A stretch of 43,548 nucleotides of DNA, taken from IMG/VR virus record IMGVR_UViG_3300008448_000185, positions 1 through 43,548 of that record. One strand, given 5' to 3'. The notes under the pieces were generated by a model that saw only the letters and a list, made by a program, of their open reading frames with translations, was not told where the DNA came from and did not search any database. Position 1 is the stretch's first letter; every line of letters begins with the position of its first letter. The stretch is from a virus. This document shows, piece by piece, positions 21,510 through 32,600 of this stretch. The translations under genes were made by a program, and so were the position numbers.

Positions 21510-22175
21510 ATGGATGTTAACGAAGTATATACGCTGATGCGAGTGATTGCAAGAAAGAATCAACTTGAGAGTTTATCTCCAGTTGAATTTCAAGCATGCT
21601 TTAATACAGCTCAAAGAAATTACTACGACTTCCTTGTTGGAAGGGTAGAGCAATATAGATATGACAAACCGACTCCAAGAGTAGGATTGAACATGACAGA
21701 TAATGTAGTTAGCAGACTTGCTCCATTTCAGAAATCGGCAACGGTAGCGCTGACTACAGGAGCAGGTAACAAGCCAGCAGACTTCAACAAGCTTCTGGCT
21801 ATGTATACGCCAACCAATCAAAGGGTATTTAGAATAGAAGAGGATAGGTTTGCGGAAAGACTTGGAGACTCTATTGACCCAGTCAATGAGTCAAATGCGT
21901 TTTACGTGGAACAATCTACATCATGGAGGGTGTATCCAACATCTCTTGCAAGCGTTACTGTAAAATACTTATCAGTACCCGTAAATGTGGTGTGGGGGTA
22001 TACTATTGACGGAAGCGGAAGGCCTGTATACAACGCAGGAACAAGTACTCAGCCAGTGTGGAAGGATAATGATATTGATGAGATTGTAGCAAGGGCTTTA
22101 AAAGTACTAGGCGTGTCGATAAAAGAAAGTACACTTATTAATTACGGTCAGCAAGTTATTGCTCAAGGAGAATAA
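21510..22175 (+). CDS. Head-tail connector / ring-type protein (221 aa)
   Basis: I use the ATG at 21510, one codon after a TTG. The protein has an alpha-helical start (VYTLMRVIARKNQLESLSPV), a middle with FQKSATVALTTGAG, then SWRVYPTSLASVTVKYLSVP and a helical end. I recall this arrangement (YPxxlxxVxlkYLxxP) from connector or ring proteins between capsid and tail genes of Bacteroidota podoviruses. The position fits; the exact ring is not assignable. Confidence 0.6.
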   Translation: MDVNEVYTLMRVIARKNQLESLSPVEFQACFNTAQRNYYDFLVGRVEQYRYDKPTPRVGLNMTDNVVSRLAPFQKSATVALTTGAGNKPADFNKLLAMYTPTNQRVFRIEEDRFAERLGDSIDPVNESNAFYVEQSTSWRVYPTSLASVTVKYLSVPVNVVWGYTIDGSGRPVYNAGTSTQPVWKDNDIDEIVARALKVLGVSIKESTLINYGQQVIAQGE

Positions 22176-22177
22176 TT

Positions 22178-22816
22178 ATGGCATATACAACAAGACAACA
22201 GCTTATAGATAGAATACTTAGGTATTACTATAACGGCATACCTACAGATGATGCTGAACTGTCAAGCAATGAGGTTGATTTATATATCAACGATGCTATT
22301 GCTACAGTAATGAACAAGCAGATTCTTGACGAGTACAACATATCTGGTATCATGTCTGTTCCAGACGGATATATCACCACATATCAGCTTAGTACTCCTT
22401 CGTATGATAACGATAGCGGAAACTATTATACAACTATACCTCACCCACCTATAGGCATGCCTAATAGCTCTGGAGTACTAGGGGTATATTTTAGCGGCGG
22501 ACTTGGACAGAGCAAGCCAGTGTTGTATATCAAGCCTAACGAGATGGATTACTTCCAGTTTATGCCTAAGCCTCCACAGGCTGCATTCTACTGGATTGAA
22601 GGAAATAAGATATATTTCTGGTGCAGAACAGATTTGTCTCATACTACAGACAAGATAAATATAAGGATGGCTACCAATGTTCAATCATCAGCAAATGACG
22701 TATTGAATGTTCCAGCTGATGCTGTAGAGCAGATATTTAACATTGTCTTGCAGAGGTTGTTGCCAAGAAAGGGTATTGTTTCTGACGTTATTAATGACGG
22801 ACAAGATAGAGCTTAA
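22178..22816 (+). CDS. Connector / ring-type tail protein (212 aa)
   Basis: The start TTRQQLIDRILRYYYNGIPT and DLYINDAIATVMNKQ resemble the helical N-termini of podovirus tail-tubular or ring proteins. Next come strand-rich YITTYQLSTP and FYWIEGNKIYFW, and a final helix (DAVEQIFNIVLQRLLPRKGI). It is two bases from its neighbour and of similar size, consistent with a stack of rings. Confidence 0.6.
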   Translation: MAYTTRQQLIDRILRYYYNGIPTDDAELSSNEVDLYINDAIATVMNKQILDEYNISGIMSVPDGYITTYQLSTPSYDNDSGNYYTTIPHPPIGMPNSSGVLGVYFSGGLGQSKPVLYIKPNEMDYFQFMPKPPQAAFYWIEGNKIYFWCRTDLSHTTDKINIRMATNVQSSANDVLNVPADAVEQIFNIVLQRLLPRKGIVSDVINDGQDRA

Positions 22817-22826
22817 AAAATAAAAG

Positions 22827-23597
22827 ATGAGCGAAGCAATAGAAAAATATGTAAAGCTTTCAGATTGTGTCAATATGTATATTGATGAAAGCAGACAGAC
22901 TTCTAGAGAATTTAGAAGGCTATGGGTTCTTGCGTTCAGAGGACTTACGGATATAGGTCTTGATGTTTCATGGGCTCCCAAGTCTGTAGTCATAGATGTT
23001 AATGCAAACCAAACAGCTACGTTGCCAGTTGACTATATCGACTGGGCAAGAGTAGGCATATTTAATTCTTTTGGTGAGCTTTCTACGCTAAGATATAACG
23101 ACCAACTTACTACATATAAATCTACAGACCCAGACAGGATTGGCAAGATACAGTCTCCAAATGGAGGTTCTCCAAACTATGAGCAGTACCCTTACTGGTG
23201 GGGTGGATGGGATGATGGAGGATATGAGCAGTACTTTGGAGCTGGAAGCGGACTGGTACAGGCAGGAGATTTTAAAGTGGATGCAGCAAATGGAGTTATT
23301 ATCCTAAGCGCTGATTTTCAATACAATCAGATTGTTCTTGAGTACTTGAGCAGTCCTGTAATGAATGACGATTATTCAATAGATTTGAAGTGTCAAGAGG
23401 CTTTGATAGCATGGCTTGCATGGAAAGACATAAGCTCTCTTGCAAGTAGCAGGATGGTAAACATCAGCGAAAAGACGCTTAGGCAGAGAGAGTACTATAC
23501 GCAGAAGAAACTTGCAAGAAAAAGGATTAAGCCATTTAGGGTTGCAGTAGCAGAGCAGTATTCAAGAGAATCAATGAGACTATCAGTAAAAGGATAA
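22827..23597 (+). CDS. Structural tail protein, ring-type (256 aa)
   Basis: The order is a helical head (SRQTSREFRRLWVLAFRGLT), strands (SVVIDVNANQTATLPVDYID), a Gly/Tyr/Trp-rich loop at about residues 115-150 (YPYWWGGWDDGGYEQYFGAG) and a strand-plus-helix end (QIVLEYLSSPVM; CQEALIAWLAWKDI). The QIVLEYLSSP motif is typical of tail connector proteins seen next to the 1241-aa type protein. The rich aromatic-Gly loop is unusual and could line a channel or mediate contact. Confidence 0.6.
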   Translation: MSEAIEKYVKLSDCVNMYIDESRQTSREFRRLWVLAFRGLTDIGLDVSWAPKSVVIDVNANQTATLPVDYIDWARVGIFNSFGELSTLRYNDQLTTYKSTDPDRIGKIQSPNGGSPNYEQYPYWWGGWDDGGYEQYFGAGSGLVQAGDFKVDAANGVIILSADFQYNQIVLEYLSSPVMNDDYSIDLKCQEALIAWLAWKDISSLASSRMVNISEKTLRQREYYTQKKLARKRIKPFRVAVAEQYSRESMRLSVKG

Positions 23598-23600
23598 CAC

Positions 23601-26600
23601 ATGCCAGTAAACGAAAAGAGGTTTTCAGGGGTAATGAACTTAGATGATGGTAATGATGTATTGCCAGAATCGCATCATAGAAATGCACTGAACGTAAGGT
23701 TTAGAGGCCCTCAAGGAGATAATCTTGTTGAGAATATTTATGGCAATAGGCTTATTTCTAACTCTCTTCCAGCAGGAACAAATAGGTGTATTGGACACTT
23801 GTACGATAATGTAAAAAATAGATTATACTATTTCAACTACAATAGTAATGGAAGAAATGGAATATACTATTATGACACTATTGCCAAGACAATAACTCCT
23901 GTTCTTGTAAGCTTTACTAATAGTGCTTATGATATTTTTACTTTTGACCCTGCATATCCAATAGCTTCTGTAAATATTATTTACAAAGACCAAGATGAAG
24001 GAGATACGCTGTATTGGACAGACAGGACTAATAGGCCATGCTATCTGAATGTAAAAGATGCGCTGTCTAACCTCCTTTATTCTTCTGGAACGCAGTGGCA
24101 GACGCAGTATTTGTACGTGGCAAGGAAGATGCCTTTAATAGCTCCTATTTGCTCGTATCTTGATGATGCTGCTATCACAATAAATAACCTTAAAAACACA
24201 TTGTATCAGTTTAGGTACAGGTGGATTTATAGGGATAATACTAAATCTACGTGGAGCCCTTGGAGTAAGTTATTTGCTCCTTCAAGCGTTGACAGTATTG
24301 CAAATGACACAGACCCCACAAAGAGCAATAAAATATCTGTAATATACAATAATGGAGATGCTGACTGCATAGCTGTTGAGCTTGCTGCAAGGCATACTAT
24401 TGATAATACATTTTCAGCAACGCTATCTATTGCTACGATACAAAAGGGCAATGCATCTAATAATAGCAATCAGACATTCTTCTTTTTAAACGATAGCTCT
24501 TATGACTACATAGACCAAGAAGAGGATTTGCTTCTTTTTGACTATGTGCCAAAAAAGGCTAATGCACAAGAGCTGCTAAATGGCAATGTTCTATTATATG
24601 GTGGAATAACGGAAGGCATTAATATGGATGCGAATCTAGATGTTTCATCATCCGTATCTCTTATTACAAATAATTCTACTGCGCCAATGACTATAGTATC
24701 AGCAGAGATTGATACTTACGGATGGGCATTTGACATATACGGAACTCCTCAAGTAGGAGATGTAGTTACCATACAGGTTGTAGTAGATAAGCCTACGCCT
24801 CCATACGTTGTTGCGAGCCTTACATATAGTTATACTGTTGGGGCTGGAGATACAAGGTCAACCGTAGCCGCATATTTTGCCGCACAGATAACTACAAACT
24901 ATTATCTAGACCAGACAGACCCGTTTAATTATACTTTATTTAGTAGAGTATATGTATACCCTAGAGACCCAGACGCAGGAGACCCCGTTCAGTATAACGT
25001 ATTTGATGGGATTTCTTCAATATCTTATGCCTCTGCGCCTTCTTCAATAGATGACGTATCAATATCATGCTATAAGCATAAATCTAAATACAGATTTGTA
25101 TTGATGTATTTTGATGAGTTTGGTGTAACTGATGGAGCAAAGACTGTTGACTCAATGCTTATTTCAACTCCAGAGATGGATACTACTGGTGGAACACAGA
25201 TGAAGATACCAAACATATCTTTTCTTATAAATCATCAGCCTCCAGTAAACGCAAAGTATTTTACTTGGGGTAGGTCATTAAATCTTACTGCTGCATCGTT
25301 TACTACATTCGTTAGCTCTACTACAGAAAAAGACTCAGACTATGGATACTTGCAGATAACAAATTTGCAGACCAACGAAAATAATTATGAGGCATATGAC
25401 TTTAATAGAGGAGATAGAATTAGGATTATAGGGCCATTTATACCATACGGAGGAGGAATTGTATCGACTGTTGATTTTCCTATTGTAGATGTTGTAACAG
25501 ACCCTACTATAGTGGCAACTGCATTTACTGGGATATATATAAAAATACCATATTCGACAGCTATTTCTAATTTTGGTACAACAGATAATTATTATTGCGA
25601 AGTTTACACTCCAGCCACAGGAACAGAGCTAAATGCTCAGTCGTTCTATGAGTTTGGGGAAACTTATCAAGTTGGAGATGCTGGATTGCCAACAAGATAC
25701 CATACGTCAAAAACTGTAAATCAAATTGCCGGAACTACATCTGCTGTGCCTGCTCCTTCTACAGCTCCTACGGCAACACTTGTCGCATCGGCAGGAAATC
25801 TTAGTATTGGGGTATATTCTTACAAAGTGGAATATGTTGCCCCTGCTGGCCAATCTAATCCTAGTCCAAAGAGCGCTAACGTAACAACAGTTTCTGGTAG
25901 CCAACAAATTAATCTTACGTCTATCCCGACAGGCCCTGCTGGAACTACAGCAAGGAAGGTGTTTAGGACAAAAGCTAATGGAGCAGATTATTATTTACTG
26001 ACAACAATAAATGATAATACCACTACGACATATACAGATAATATAGCAGATGCTTCTATTACAGCGTTGATGCCGCAGGGAGCAGTATTTGGGTTTAGCA
26101 GAGGAGACGTATACACAAGATTTAGGATGTTCCCCGTAAATAGCCCTGCTCTTCCGAATCCAATGTATCTTGTAAATAAAGCTGCATCTGACCTATTCCC
26201 TTCGTCTGTAGCTGGAAACGGAAGGCCGTTTGTTATAGACCCATTTGCAAGAGAATTATACAATTCAACTCTTGTAAGATATGGTGGAACATATCAGCAG
26301 GGAACGCTGATTAATCAGACTAACAGATTCTTCCCTATAAACTATGATGAGTACGATAGGAGCAAGGGAGATATACAGAGGTTTAAGGTTCGTGAGAGCA
26401 TACTTAGAGTATTTCAAAATAGAGGACAAGGTGTTGTTAGGATTTACGCTACAGAACTATCAAACCAAGATGGTAGCACTAACCTTATAGGCTCAATAAA
26501 TATAATCAATAAGATTAACTACTATCAAGGGGAATATGGAATAGGCAATCAGTATTGCTCTCTTGCGTCTTCTGCCGCTGCCGACTATTTCGTAGACCCA

Positions 26601-27326
26601 ATAAGGGGATACCATATAAGGCTTGCTAACGATGGAGTTACTCCAATAAGTGAGATTTATAAAGGACAGTACTTCTTCCCAGAGATAGCAAATAAGTATA
26701 TCGACCAGACGTATCTAAGAAGCGGTGGCGGATTTGCCAGAGTTCTTGGAACTTACGACTCTTTTGAAGAAGAGTTTATTAGCGTATTCCAGTCTGGAAC
26801 TAAGGGCGCTGTTACACTTACCCCGTATACTATAGGATTTAATGAAAAAAGAAACGCATATTCATCGTTCTATAGCTATGAGCCAGAGTGGCTTGGGTGC
26901 GTAGAGAATACTGTTGTTAGCTGGAAGAATGGAGGCTTATATCTGCATGATTCAGCTACAAGAAATACGTTCTACGGAGTAGCATATCCAAGCGAAATAA
27001 GCGTATCTTTCAATATGCAGAATATGCTGAAGAAAGACTTTAACGCAATAACGCAGGACTCAAGCGCATTATGGGCTTCTGCTGGAAGCTCAGATGTTAC
27101 TACGTCTTTAGGGCAAGTTAGCAACCTTGTGGCTAGTGATTATGAATTGAATGAAGGATTTTACCATGCAGCCTTCATGAGAGATGGCAATAGCATAGGC
27201 GGTGTTATAGATGGCAATTACCTTAAAGGGTCATGGTTGCAGCTCAAACTGTCCAATACTAGCACTAATTTTGTATATTTGTCAGGATTATATATGAACT
27301 TTACAATAAGTCAACGAAACGGATAA
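23601..27326 (+). CDS. Large tail / stabilization-type protein with FN3-like insert (1241 aa)
   Basis: The N-terminus KRFSGVMNLDDGNDVLPESH with HRNALNVRFRGPQGDN resembles the stabilization/tail hub proteins of crAss-like and related podoviruses, which begin FxGGxNxDxxxxxxxxxxYxxxxNxR. The protein is beta-rich throughout, with repeated short hydrophobic strands. At about residues 717-820 it carries a separate domain, GVYSYKVEYVAPAGQSNPSP ... NLTSIPTGPAGTTARKVFRT ... TTTYTDNIAD, matching the phage FN3-like fold; it sits between YEFGETY and RGDVYTRFR, which look like one interrupted region. Role: tail assembly or adsorption apparatus. Confidence 0.6.
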   Translation: MPVNEKRFSGVMNLDDGNDVLPESHHRNALNVRFRGPQGDNLVENIYGNRLISNSLPAGTNRCIGHLYDNVKNRLYYFNYNSNGRNGIYYYDTIAKTITPVLVSFTNSAYDIFTFDPAYPIASVNIIYKDQDEGDTLYWTDRTNRPCYLNVKDALSNLLYSSGTQWQTQYLYVARKMPLIAPICSYLDDAAITINNLKNTLYQFRYRWIYRDNTKSTWSPWSKLFAPSSVDSIANDTDPTKSNKISVIYNNGDADCIAVELAARHTIDNTFSATLSIATIQKGNASNNSNQTFFFLNDSSYDYIDQEEDLLLFDYVPKKANAQELLNGNVLLYGGITEGINMDANLDVSSSVSLITNNSTAPMTIVSAEIDTYGWAFDIYGTPQVGDVVTIQVVVDKPTPPYVVASLTYSYTVGAGDTRSTVAAYFAAQITTNYYLDQTDPFNYTLFSRVYVYPRDPDAGDPVQYNVFDGISSISYASAPSSIDDVSISCYKHKSKYRFVLMYFDEFGVTDGAKTVDSMLISTPEMDTTGGTQMKIPNISFLINHQPPVNAKYFTWGRSLNLTAASFTTFVSSTTEKDSDYGYLQITNLQTNENNYEAYDFNRGDRIRIIGPFIPYGGGIVSTVDFPIVDVVTDPTIVATAFTGIYIKIPYSTAISNFGTTDNYYCEVYTPATGTELNAQSFYEFGETYQVGDAGLPTRYHTSKTVNQIAGTTSAVPAPSTAPTATLVASAGNLSIGVYSYKVEYVAPAGQSNPSPKSANVTTVSGSQQINLTSIPTGPAGTTARKVFRTKANGADYYLLTTINDNTTTTYTDNIADASITALMPQGAVFGFSRGDVYTRFRMFPVNSPALPNPMYLVNKAASDLFPSSVAGNGRPFVIDPFARELYNSTLVRYGGTYQQGTLINQTNRFFPINYDEYDRSKGDIQRFKVRESILRVFQNRGQGVVRIYATELSNQDGSTNLIGSINIINKINYYQGEYGIGNQYCSLASSAAADYFVDPIRGYHIRLANDGVTPISEIYKGQYFFPEIANKYIDQTYLRSGGGFARVLGTYDSFEEEFISVFQSGTKGAVTLTPYTIGFNEKRNAYSSFYSYEPEWLGCVENTVVSWKNGGLYLHDSATRNTFYGVAYPSEISVSFNMQNMLKKDFNAITQDSSALWASAGSSDVTTSLGQVSNLVASDYELNEGFYHAAFMRDGNSIGGVIDGNYLKGSWLQLKLSNTSTNFVYLSGLYMNFTISQRNG

Positions 27327-27337
27327 AATAAAATATT

Positions 27338-28012
27338 ATGGCAATTCCATTAGCGGCAATTCAAGCAGGCATAGGCGCTGTTCAAGCAATAGGAGGAATG
27401 ATTGGTCAAAGAAAGGCAAGAAAGAGAGCAGAGGCTGCAATCGAAGGTATTGAAGACTATACAGAATCTCCGTTTGCTAAAGAGGCTTATCAAGCCGCTA
27501 AAGAGGATGTCAATGTTCCTATGCCCGGAATGGGAAGAGCGCAAGAGCAACTTGGACTTGCTACATCAGCGGCACTTCGTTCTGCTCAAACAAGAAAGGG
27601 TGGACTTCAATCTGTTGGCGTTCTTGCTGAACAGCAAAGAAGAGGGCTTCTTGACTTAGGCACTAAGGCTGCTGAATTTAAACTAGGCGCAAGACAAAGA
27701 TTACAGGGGCAAAGGCAGATGATGACGCAAGAAAGAGCGAGAGCTCTTGAATCAAGAAGAGAGAAGGCTGGCCTTAAAGCAAACATGGCACTTGAAAGAC
27801 TTGCTGCAAAGAGAGCTATGGTTAGCCAAGGACTTGCTGCTGCAACTGGAGCTGGAGCTGGACTTGCTACTTCTGGTGGCAGTGGTGCTGAAATAGATTT
27901 TTCTAGAAAGAAAGGAAAAACTTCCTTGCCAAAAATATCTAGCCCTAGCGCTTCAGCTTTATCAGCTGCTGACGCAGGAATGGATGCTAGGTTTTTGAAT
28001 GAAGGTTTTTAA
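27338..28012 (+). CDS. Internal virion / ejection-type protein (224 aa)
   Basis: The sequence is strongly helical with an Ala/Gly-rich N-terminus (IPLAAIQAGIGAVQAIGGMI) that could insert in membranes, an Arg/Lys/Gln-rich centre (GQRKARKRAEAAIEGI; LQGQRQMMTQERARALESRR) and a Gly/Ser-rich tail. This resembles T7 gp14-type and P22 ejection proteins, which leave the head first and form a channel. The amphipathic start and location after the tail gene support this; no homologue can be named. Confidence 0.5.
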   Translation: MAIPLAAIQAGIGAVQAIGGMIGQRKARKRAEAAIEGIEDYTESPFAKEAYQAAKEDVNVPMPGMGRAQEQLGLATSAALRSAQTRKGGLQSVGVLAEQQRRGLLDLGTKAAEFKLGARQRLQGQRQMMTQERARALESRREKAGLKANMALERLAAKRAMVSQGLAAATGAGAGLATSGGSGAEIDFSRKKGKTSLPKISSPSASALSAADAGMDARFLNEGF

Positions 28013-28049
28013 TGAATAGATAGAATATAAACGAGCTTAAAAACTTAAC

Positions 28050-29669
28050 ATGGCATTAGGCATTTCAGAAAGAATGATACAAAGGGCGTTTGGCGCTCAA
28101 GACCTGTCTCCCATATACAACACATTGAGTGCTGCTAATCAGCGTATTGCAGCAGAAGATAGAGCTAGGAGAATAGAGGCAGAGAAAAGGTATTATACTG
28201 AACTTGCTGACATCAATAAGCAAAGAGCTGGAATAAGAGAAGCTGATATAGGCAGGGTTACTGATAGCTACAATAAGTGGTCTTCAATAGAAAAGCAACT
28301 GTCTTCTAATCCTTCACTCATTACTAAGAATCCAGAAAAGTATGGTCAGCTAAAAAGTGAGGCAAATGCACTATATAGTAAAATGCTTACTACCATTCAA
28401 GCCAGTAAAGAGTTTTCTAAAACAGAAAGGGATACATACCAAAATATAGTAGACCCCAAAAATATTGATGATTGGGATGAAGGCGCTGACATTAGATGGA
28501 AAAATAATGTAATGAGCAAGTCTATTGACGAAATAAGGGCGAATAACCTTGATAACATGGCCGAATACAGAAGAAAAGATGTTGATGGAAGAAAGTTTTA
28601 TCAATCGGTTCCGCAAACAATAGATGCGGTATCTAAATATAGCCCCAATATACCAGACGAGGCATACCCTTCAGGAGAAGGCGTATCTAAAGTATTTAAG
28701 TATAAGAATCTTTTGCCAGATATTGATGTAACAGCAGGCGCAATTAGACAATCTCTAGAACAGACTATTTCTCCAAGAGAAATAAATAAGTTTACAAAAC
28801 AAGAGTTTGATAAAGCTGTTGAAACTGGAGACTATAATAATACGATAAATAATTTTTTAAAACTGTATCAAGAAAAGCAGTCTAAGTTTAAGCTTCCAAA
28901 TTTGCCAGAAGATATATTTGCTAAAAACTTACCACCTAAAGCTAAGTTTATAAACTACCTTGCTGCTAAACAGTTTATTTCAAAATACGCAAATCCTTCA
29001 TTTGAAGAAGATTTCATAGAAGACCCCGTAACTCGTAGACAAGTTTTAAGGCAAGAAAGAATATCAGACCAAATTGCAGCAGAGCAAAGGAGAGAGCAGG
29101 CCTTAGATAAAAGATTTGGGGGAGGGCCAGTAAAAATATCTCCATTATTTGAAAACGCATCAAGAGTTGGAGAGATGGGCGTATCTGCAATGAGAGAGAC
29201 ATCTAATCAGTTTAATAGCATAGGCGCTGCTGATAAGATGTACCCATTCACCGCATTAGAAGTGCACAAGAATAAAGAGGGGTATAATATTGGAAGCGAA
29301 CTAGCATCAAAAGATATAGATAAAACTATATCTAGAAAGTTCTCTGTCAAAAATCCAAACACAGAACAAGGCAAACAGCAGCTTTATGAATTGTCTGTTG
29401 CTATAAATGAGGCAAATAAAAATAGAGGATTCCTTGATAGTGATATAACTCCAGAAGCTTTAAGGTCTGGAAGGGTTATGATTTTAAGAACAACTGACGC
29501 AGCAAAGAATCCAATAAACATATACCTAAATGTTAATGGGAGAAAATCTAGGAATTTTGCCGATGCATACATAGCTCCACCACAGCGAAGCGCTAAGGAA
29601 ACAAGGCAGGCTATTGGGGTATACATGGCGCCATCAGTTACTGGAGATGCAGCAGAGAGAGACCTATAA
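28050..29669 (+). CDS. Internal virion-type protein (539 aa)
   Basis: A long, mostly helical, charged protein (AANQRIAAEDRARRIEAEKR; ERISDQIAAEQRREQALDKR) with no recognised domain. Its C-terminal half includes a basic Gly-rich stretch (ALDKRFGGGPVKISPLFENA). Position between the 224-aa and the 1447-aa genes places it in the ejection module. Function inferred from composition and context only. Confidence 0.5.
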   Translation: MALGISERMIQRAFGAQDLSPIYNTLSAANQRIAAEDRARRIEAEKRYYTELADINKQRAGIREADIGRVTDSYNKWSSIEKQLSSNPSLITKNPEKYGQLKSEANALYSKMLTTIQASKEFSKTERDTYQNIVDPKNIDDWDEGADIRWKNNVMSKSIDEIRANNLDNMAEYRRKDVDGRKFYQSVPQTIDAVSKYSPNIPDEAYPSGEGVSKVFKYKNLLPDIDVTAGAIRQSLEQTISPREINKFTKQEFDKAVETGDYNNTINNFLKLYQEKQSKFKLPNLPEDIFAKNLPPKAKFINYLAAKQFISKYANPSFEEDFIEDPVTRRQVLRQERISDQIAAEQRREQALDKRFGGGPVKISPLFENASRVGEMGVSAMRETSNQFNSIGAADKMYPFTALEVHKNKEGYNIGSELASKDIDKTISRKFSVKNPNTEQGKQQLYELSVAINEANKNRGFLDSDITPEALRSGRVMILRTTDAAKNPINIYLNVNGRKSRNFADAYIAPPQRSAKETRQAIGVYMAPSVTGDAAERDL

Positions 29670-29677
29670 TTAAATTT

Positions 29678-32600
29678 ATGGCAAACGAGAACGATTATAT
29701 ATCCAAAGTATATCAAACGCTAACTGAAAAGGTAGACGGATTTAATAGGAGTCCAGAAGAATTTAGGAATCTTATGATGTCTGATTCTGCCTACAGAGGA
29801 AGGGCGTACCAAGCTCTTAAAGACAAAGTAGAAGGATTTAATAGAACGCCAGAGAACTTTAACTCATTGGTTATAGGAGAAATTCCTAAACAACCAAAGT
29901 ATCAGAAAAGCGTACAAAAAGATAGGAGCGAAGCGGAAAAGTTCCTTTCTACAACTTGGAATAATTTTGTAACAGGATTTGAATCTTTTGCTACTGGCAT
30001 ACCAGAAAGGGTTCCTCAAGACCCATTCTCATATATTCAGCCTTTAACAGGCCCACAGAAAACGGTTTCTGATGTAGTAAGAGAGCAGGTAGAAAGGCCA
30101 AAAACAGAAGCTGCTATTAAAAAAGAAAGAACTCGTAAAATAGAGTCAGCATTTGGAAAGATAAAGTCAGATTACGCTACTCCTGTAGAGCAGCAAGAAA
30201 TATCAAGAATAGATTTTAAAAATAAGGGTTTTATTGAAAATGCAAAAGCCCTAACAGCTTCTGGAGCAAGAATGTTATCTGATATACCTTTAGCTCTTGT
30301 TACAGGAATGTCTTCATACTATTTTCAAGGATATGGAGAGGGGGTTAGAGAGTATGATAAAATGGTTGAAAAAGGAGAGATTAAAGAAAATCCTTTAGCC
30401 AGAGAAGTGTATGGGAATACCGTTGGTGTAATAAACTCTTACTTAGAAAAACTTGGATTTGATAAAATATTTGGAACTGGGCCTGCGTTCAAGAACATAC
30501 AAAAAAAAGTAATATCAGATACTTTTAAGAAAATATCAAAGTCTACAACTCCAATATCAACAAAAGGGATAGAGAAGATTATAGAAACAGAAGTTAGAGC
30601 GCTTGCTTCTACAGCAAAATCAAAAGGACTTAAAGTCGCTTATTCATCAGCTATTGAAGGTATTACAGAAGGAATACAGACAACTCTTAATGAAGGCGCT
30701 AAGATACTTACAAATAAGATTCAAGGGCAAGAAGTATTTAACGAAAAAGAAATATACGACAACATAGGCAAAAATATTTTAACAGCTACGTTAGCTGGCG
30801 GAATATACGGAGCCCCCATGGGCACTATAGCAACGTTTAGTAAAAACGTAAATACAAGTGTATTAAAAGACGTTGCAAATGCAAAGACAGATGAAGACTT
30901 TGCCAACATAAGAAGTGAATTAGAGGCGACATTCGATGCGAATAACTATTCTCAAGAAGATAGAGATGCTACGATGTTTACTCTAGAAAACTATGCAAGG
31001 ATAAAGCAAAAGCTTCCTCCGCTAACTCCTCCAGAAGTTCAAGAAAAGGTTATTCCTATCGTAGAGCAAAGGGATAAGGTTGACGAAGAGATTGCCGCAA
31101 AAAAAGAGCAGCTATCCAAATTAGACGAATCTGTTGCCGCTGATGCAGAATCTGAAATAAAAGCATTAGAGGAAAAAAGAGCATCTCTTAATGACGAGAT
31201 AAGAGGAGAAGTATCTGGTGTTGAAACTAGCTACTTTGAAGCAGATGGAAAGTTCTTTAAGCAGATAGGAGATGCAGAGCCAGAAGAAATTAGCAAAACA
31301 AGATACGATATAGAGTCTGTAAGAAATGATGATAAGCAACTTGAGCAAGATGAGAAAGACGCTATTACAGTATCAGAGATGTTAGATATGCCTGTTCTAT
31401 ATAACGGTGATAAGGCTACACTAAGAGTTGAAGGCCAGACTGTAGTCGCTGATATACCTAGCAAAAATAGGATTGTAGAAATAGGTAATGTAGACGAGAT
31501 AGGAGACTCTAAAATATCTGACCTTGGAATAGAAAAGCAGGAGTCTGCTGTATCTGTTGCAGATAGCGGAAATATAGTTGTAAGAGGAACAGAGTTTGTA
31601 AACTTGTTTACAGACCCATTGGCAGCAATTAACAGAGACGCTAATGGTAATATTGTTTCAGTAAACCTAGAGACAGAGGATGGCAAGAAAAGAACTTTTA
31701 GAGGTTCTACAGCTGATGATGTAGCGTACCAAATAATCTTAAAGAAAATAAACGAAAATAATGAAACAAGACAACAATTTGAAGACTTCGTTGAATCAAA
31801 CGAACCAATCAAGCAAGAGCTCGAATCTGGACAAGTTGCAGAAGTTGCCGTTGAAGCAGCGCCTATCATTACTGAACAAGTTCCTGTTGTCGCAGAAATC
31901 AAAGTAGGCAGCATAGTTACGGATGCGGATGGAAAAGAATATATGGTTGTAGAATTGGGAACAAGCAGAAAGGGTACACCACAAGCTACTGTAGAAATAC
32001 CAAAAAGAACAAAAGAGGAAATTGAGAAAAATGCAAGACTAATTGTTTTTGGCAGAAATGAAAATAGAACACTTTATAAATCAGAAAATGACCCTAAATT
32101 TATAAAAGAACAAGATATTGCTATTTCAGAAGAAATTTCAGAACAGACTGCCGTAAATAATAGTTCTAGAGGAACCATAACATTAGATTTATCGGATTTA
32201 AAACTAAAAGAATCAGAACAGACTTCTGTAGAACCAGTTAATGAAATAGAAAGACTAAGAGCAGCAGAGCAAAAAGAACTACTTGCCGCTATTCCTAATA
32301 TTGAGCAATACAAGGTTGATGGAGTTGTTGATAGGAGCAAAATAACTAACGAGGAAGATAGGGCAAAGTTTGATGAAATTTATAATAAGTACGATAAAAT
32401 TATAAGTCCGTTAGTTAAGCCTTCGGAGACAGCTCAACCAGTTGCAGGACAAGCGGTAGTAGAGGCCGACATAGAAGTAAAACCAACAATGGAGACCGGA
32501 ACAGGTCTTCTTGCTCCTGCTGATGGTAAGACTGTTAAAGTCGGAGAAGCTAATAAAGGATTTCAGAATAAAGGCATAATACTTGGAGAGGATACTACCA

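Noticed and set aside
31231-31914. 227-aa open frame antisense to the giant internal protein
   Set aside because: Composition (Ser/Thr/Leu-rich runs) is what one gets by reading the opposite strand of a Glu/Lys-rich gene; the sense frame has clear domains.
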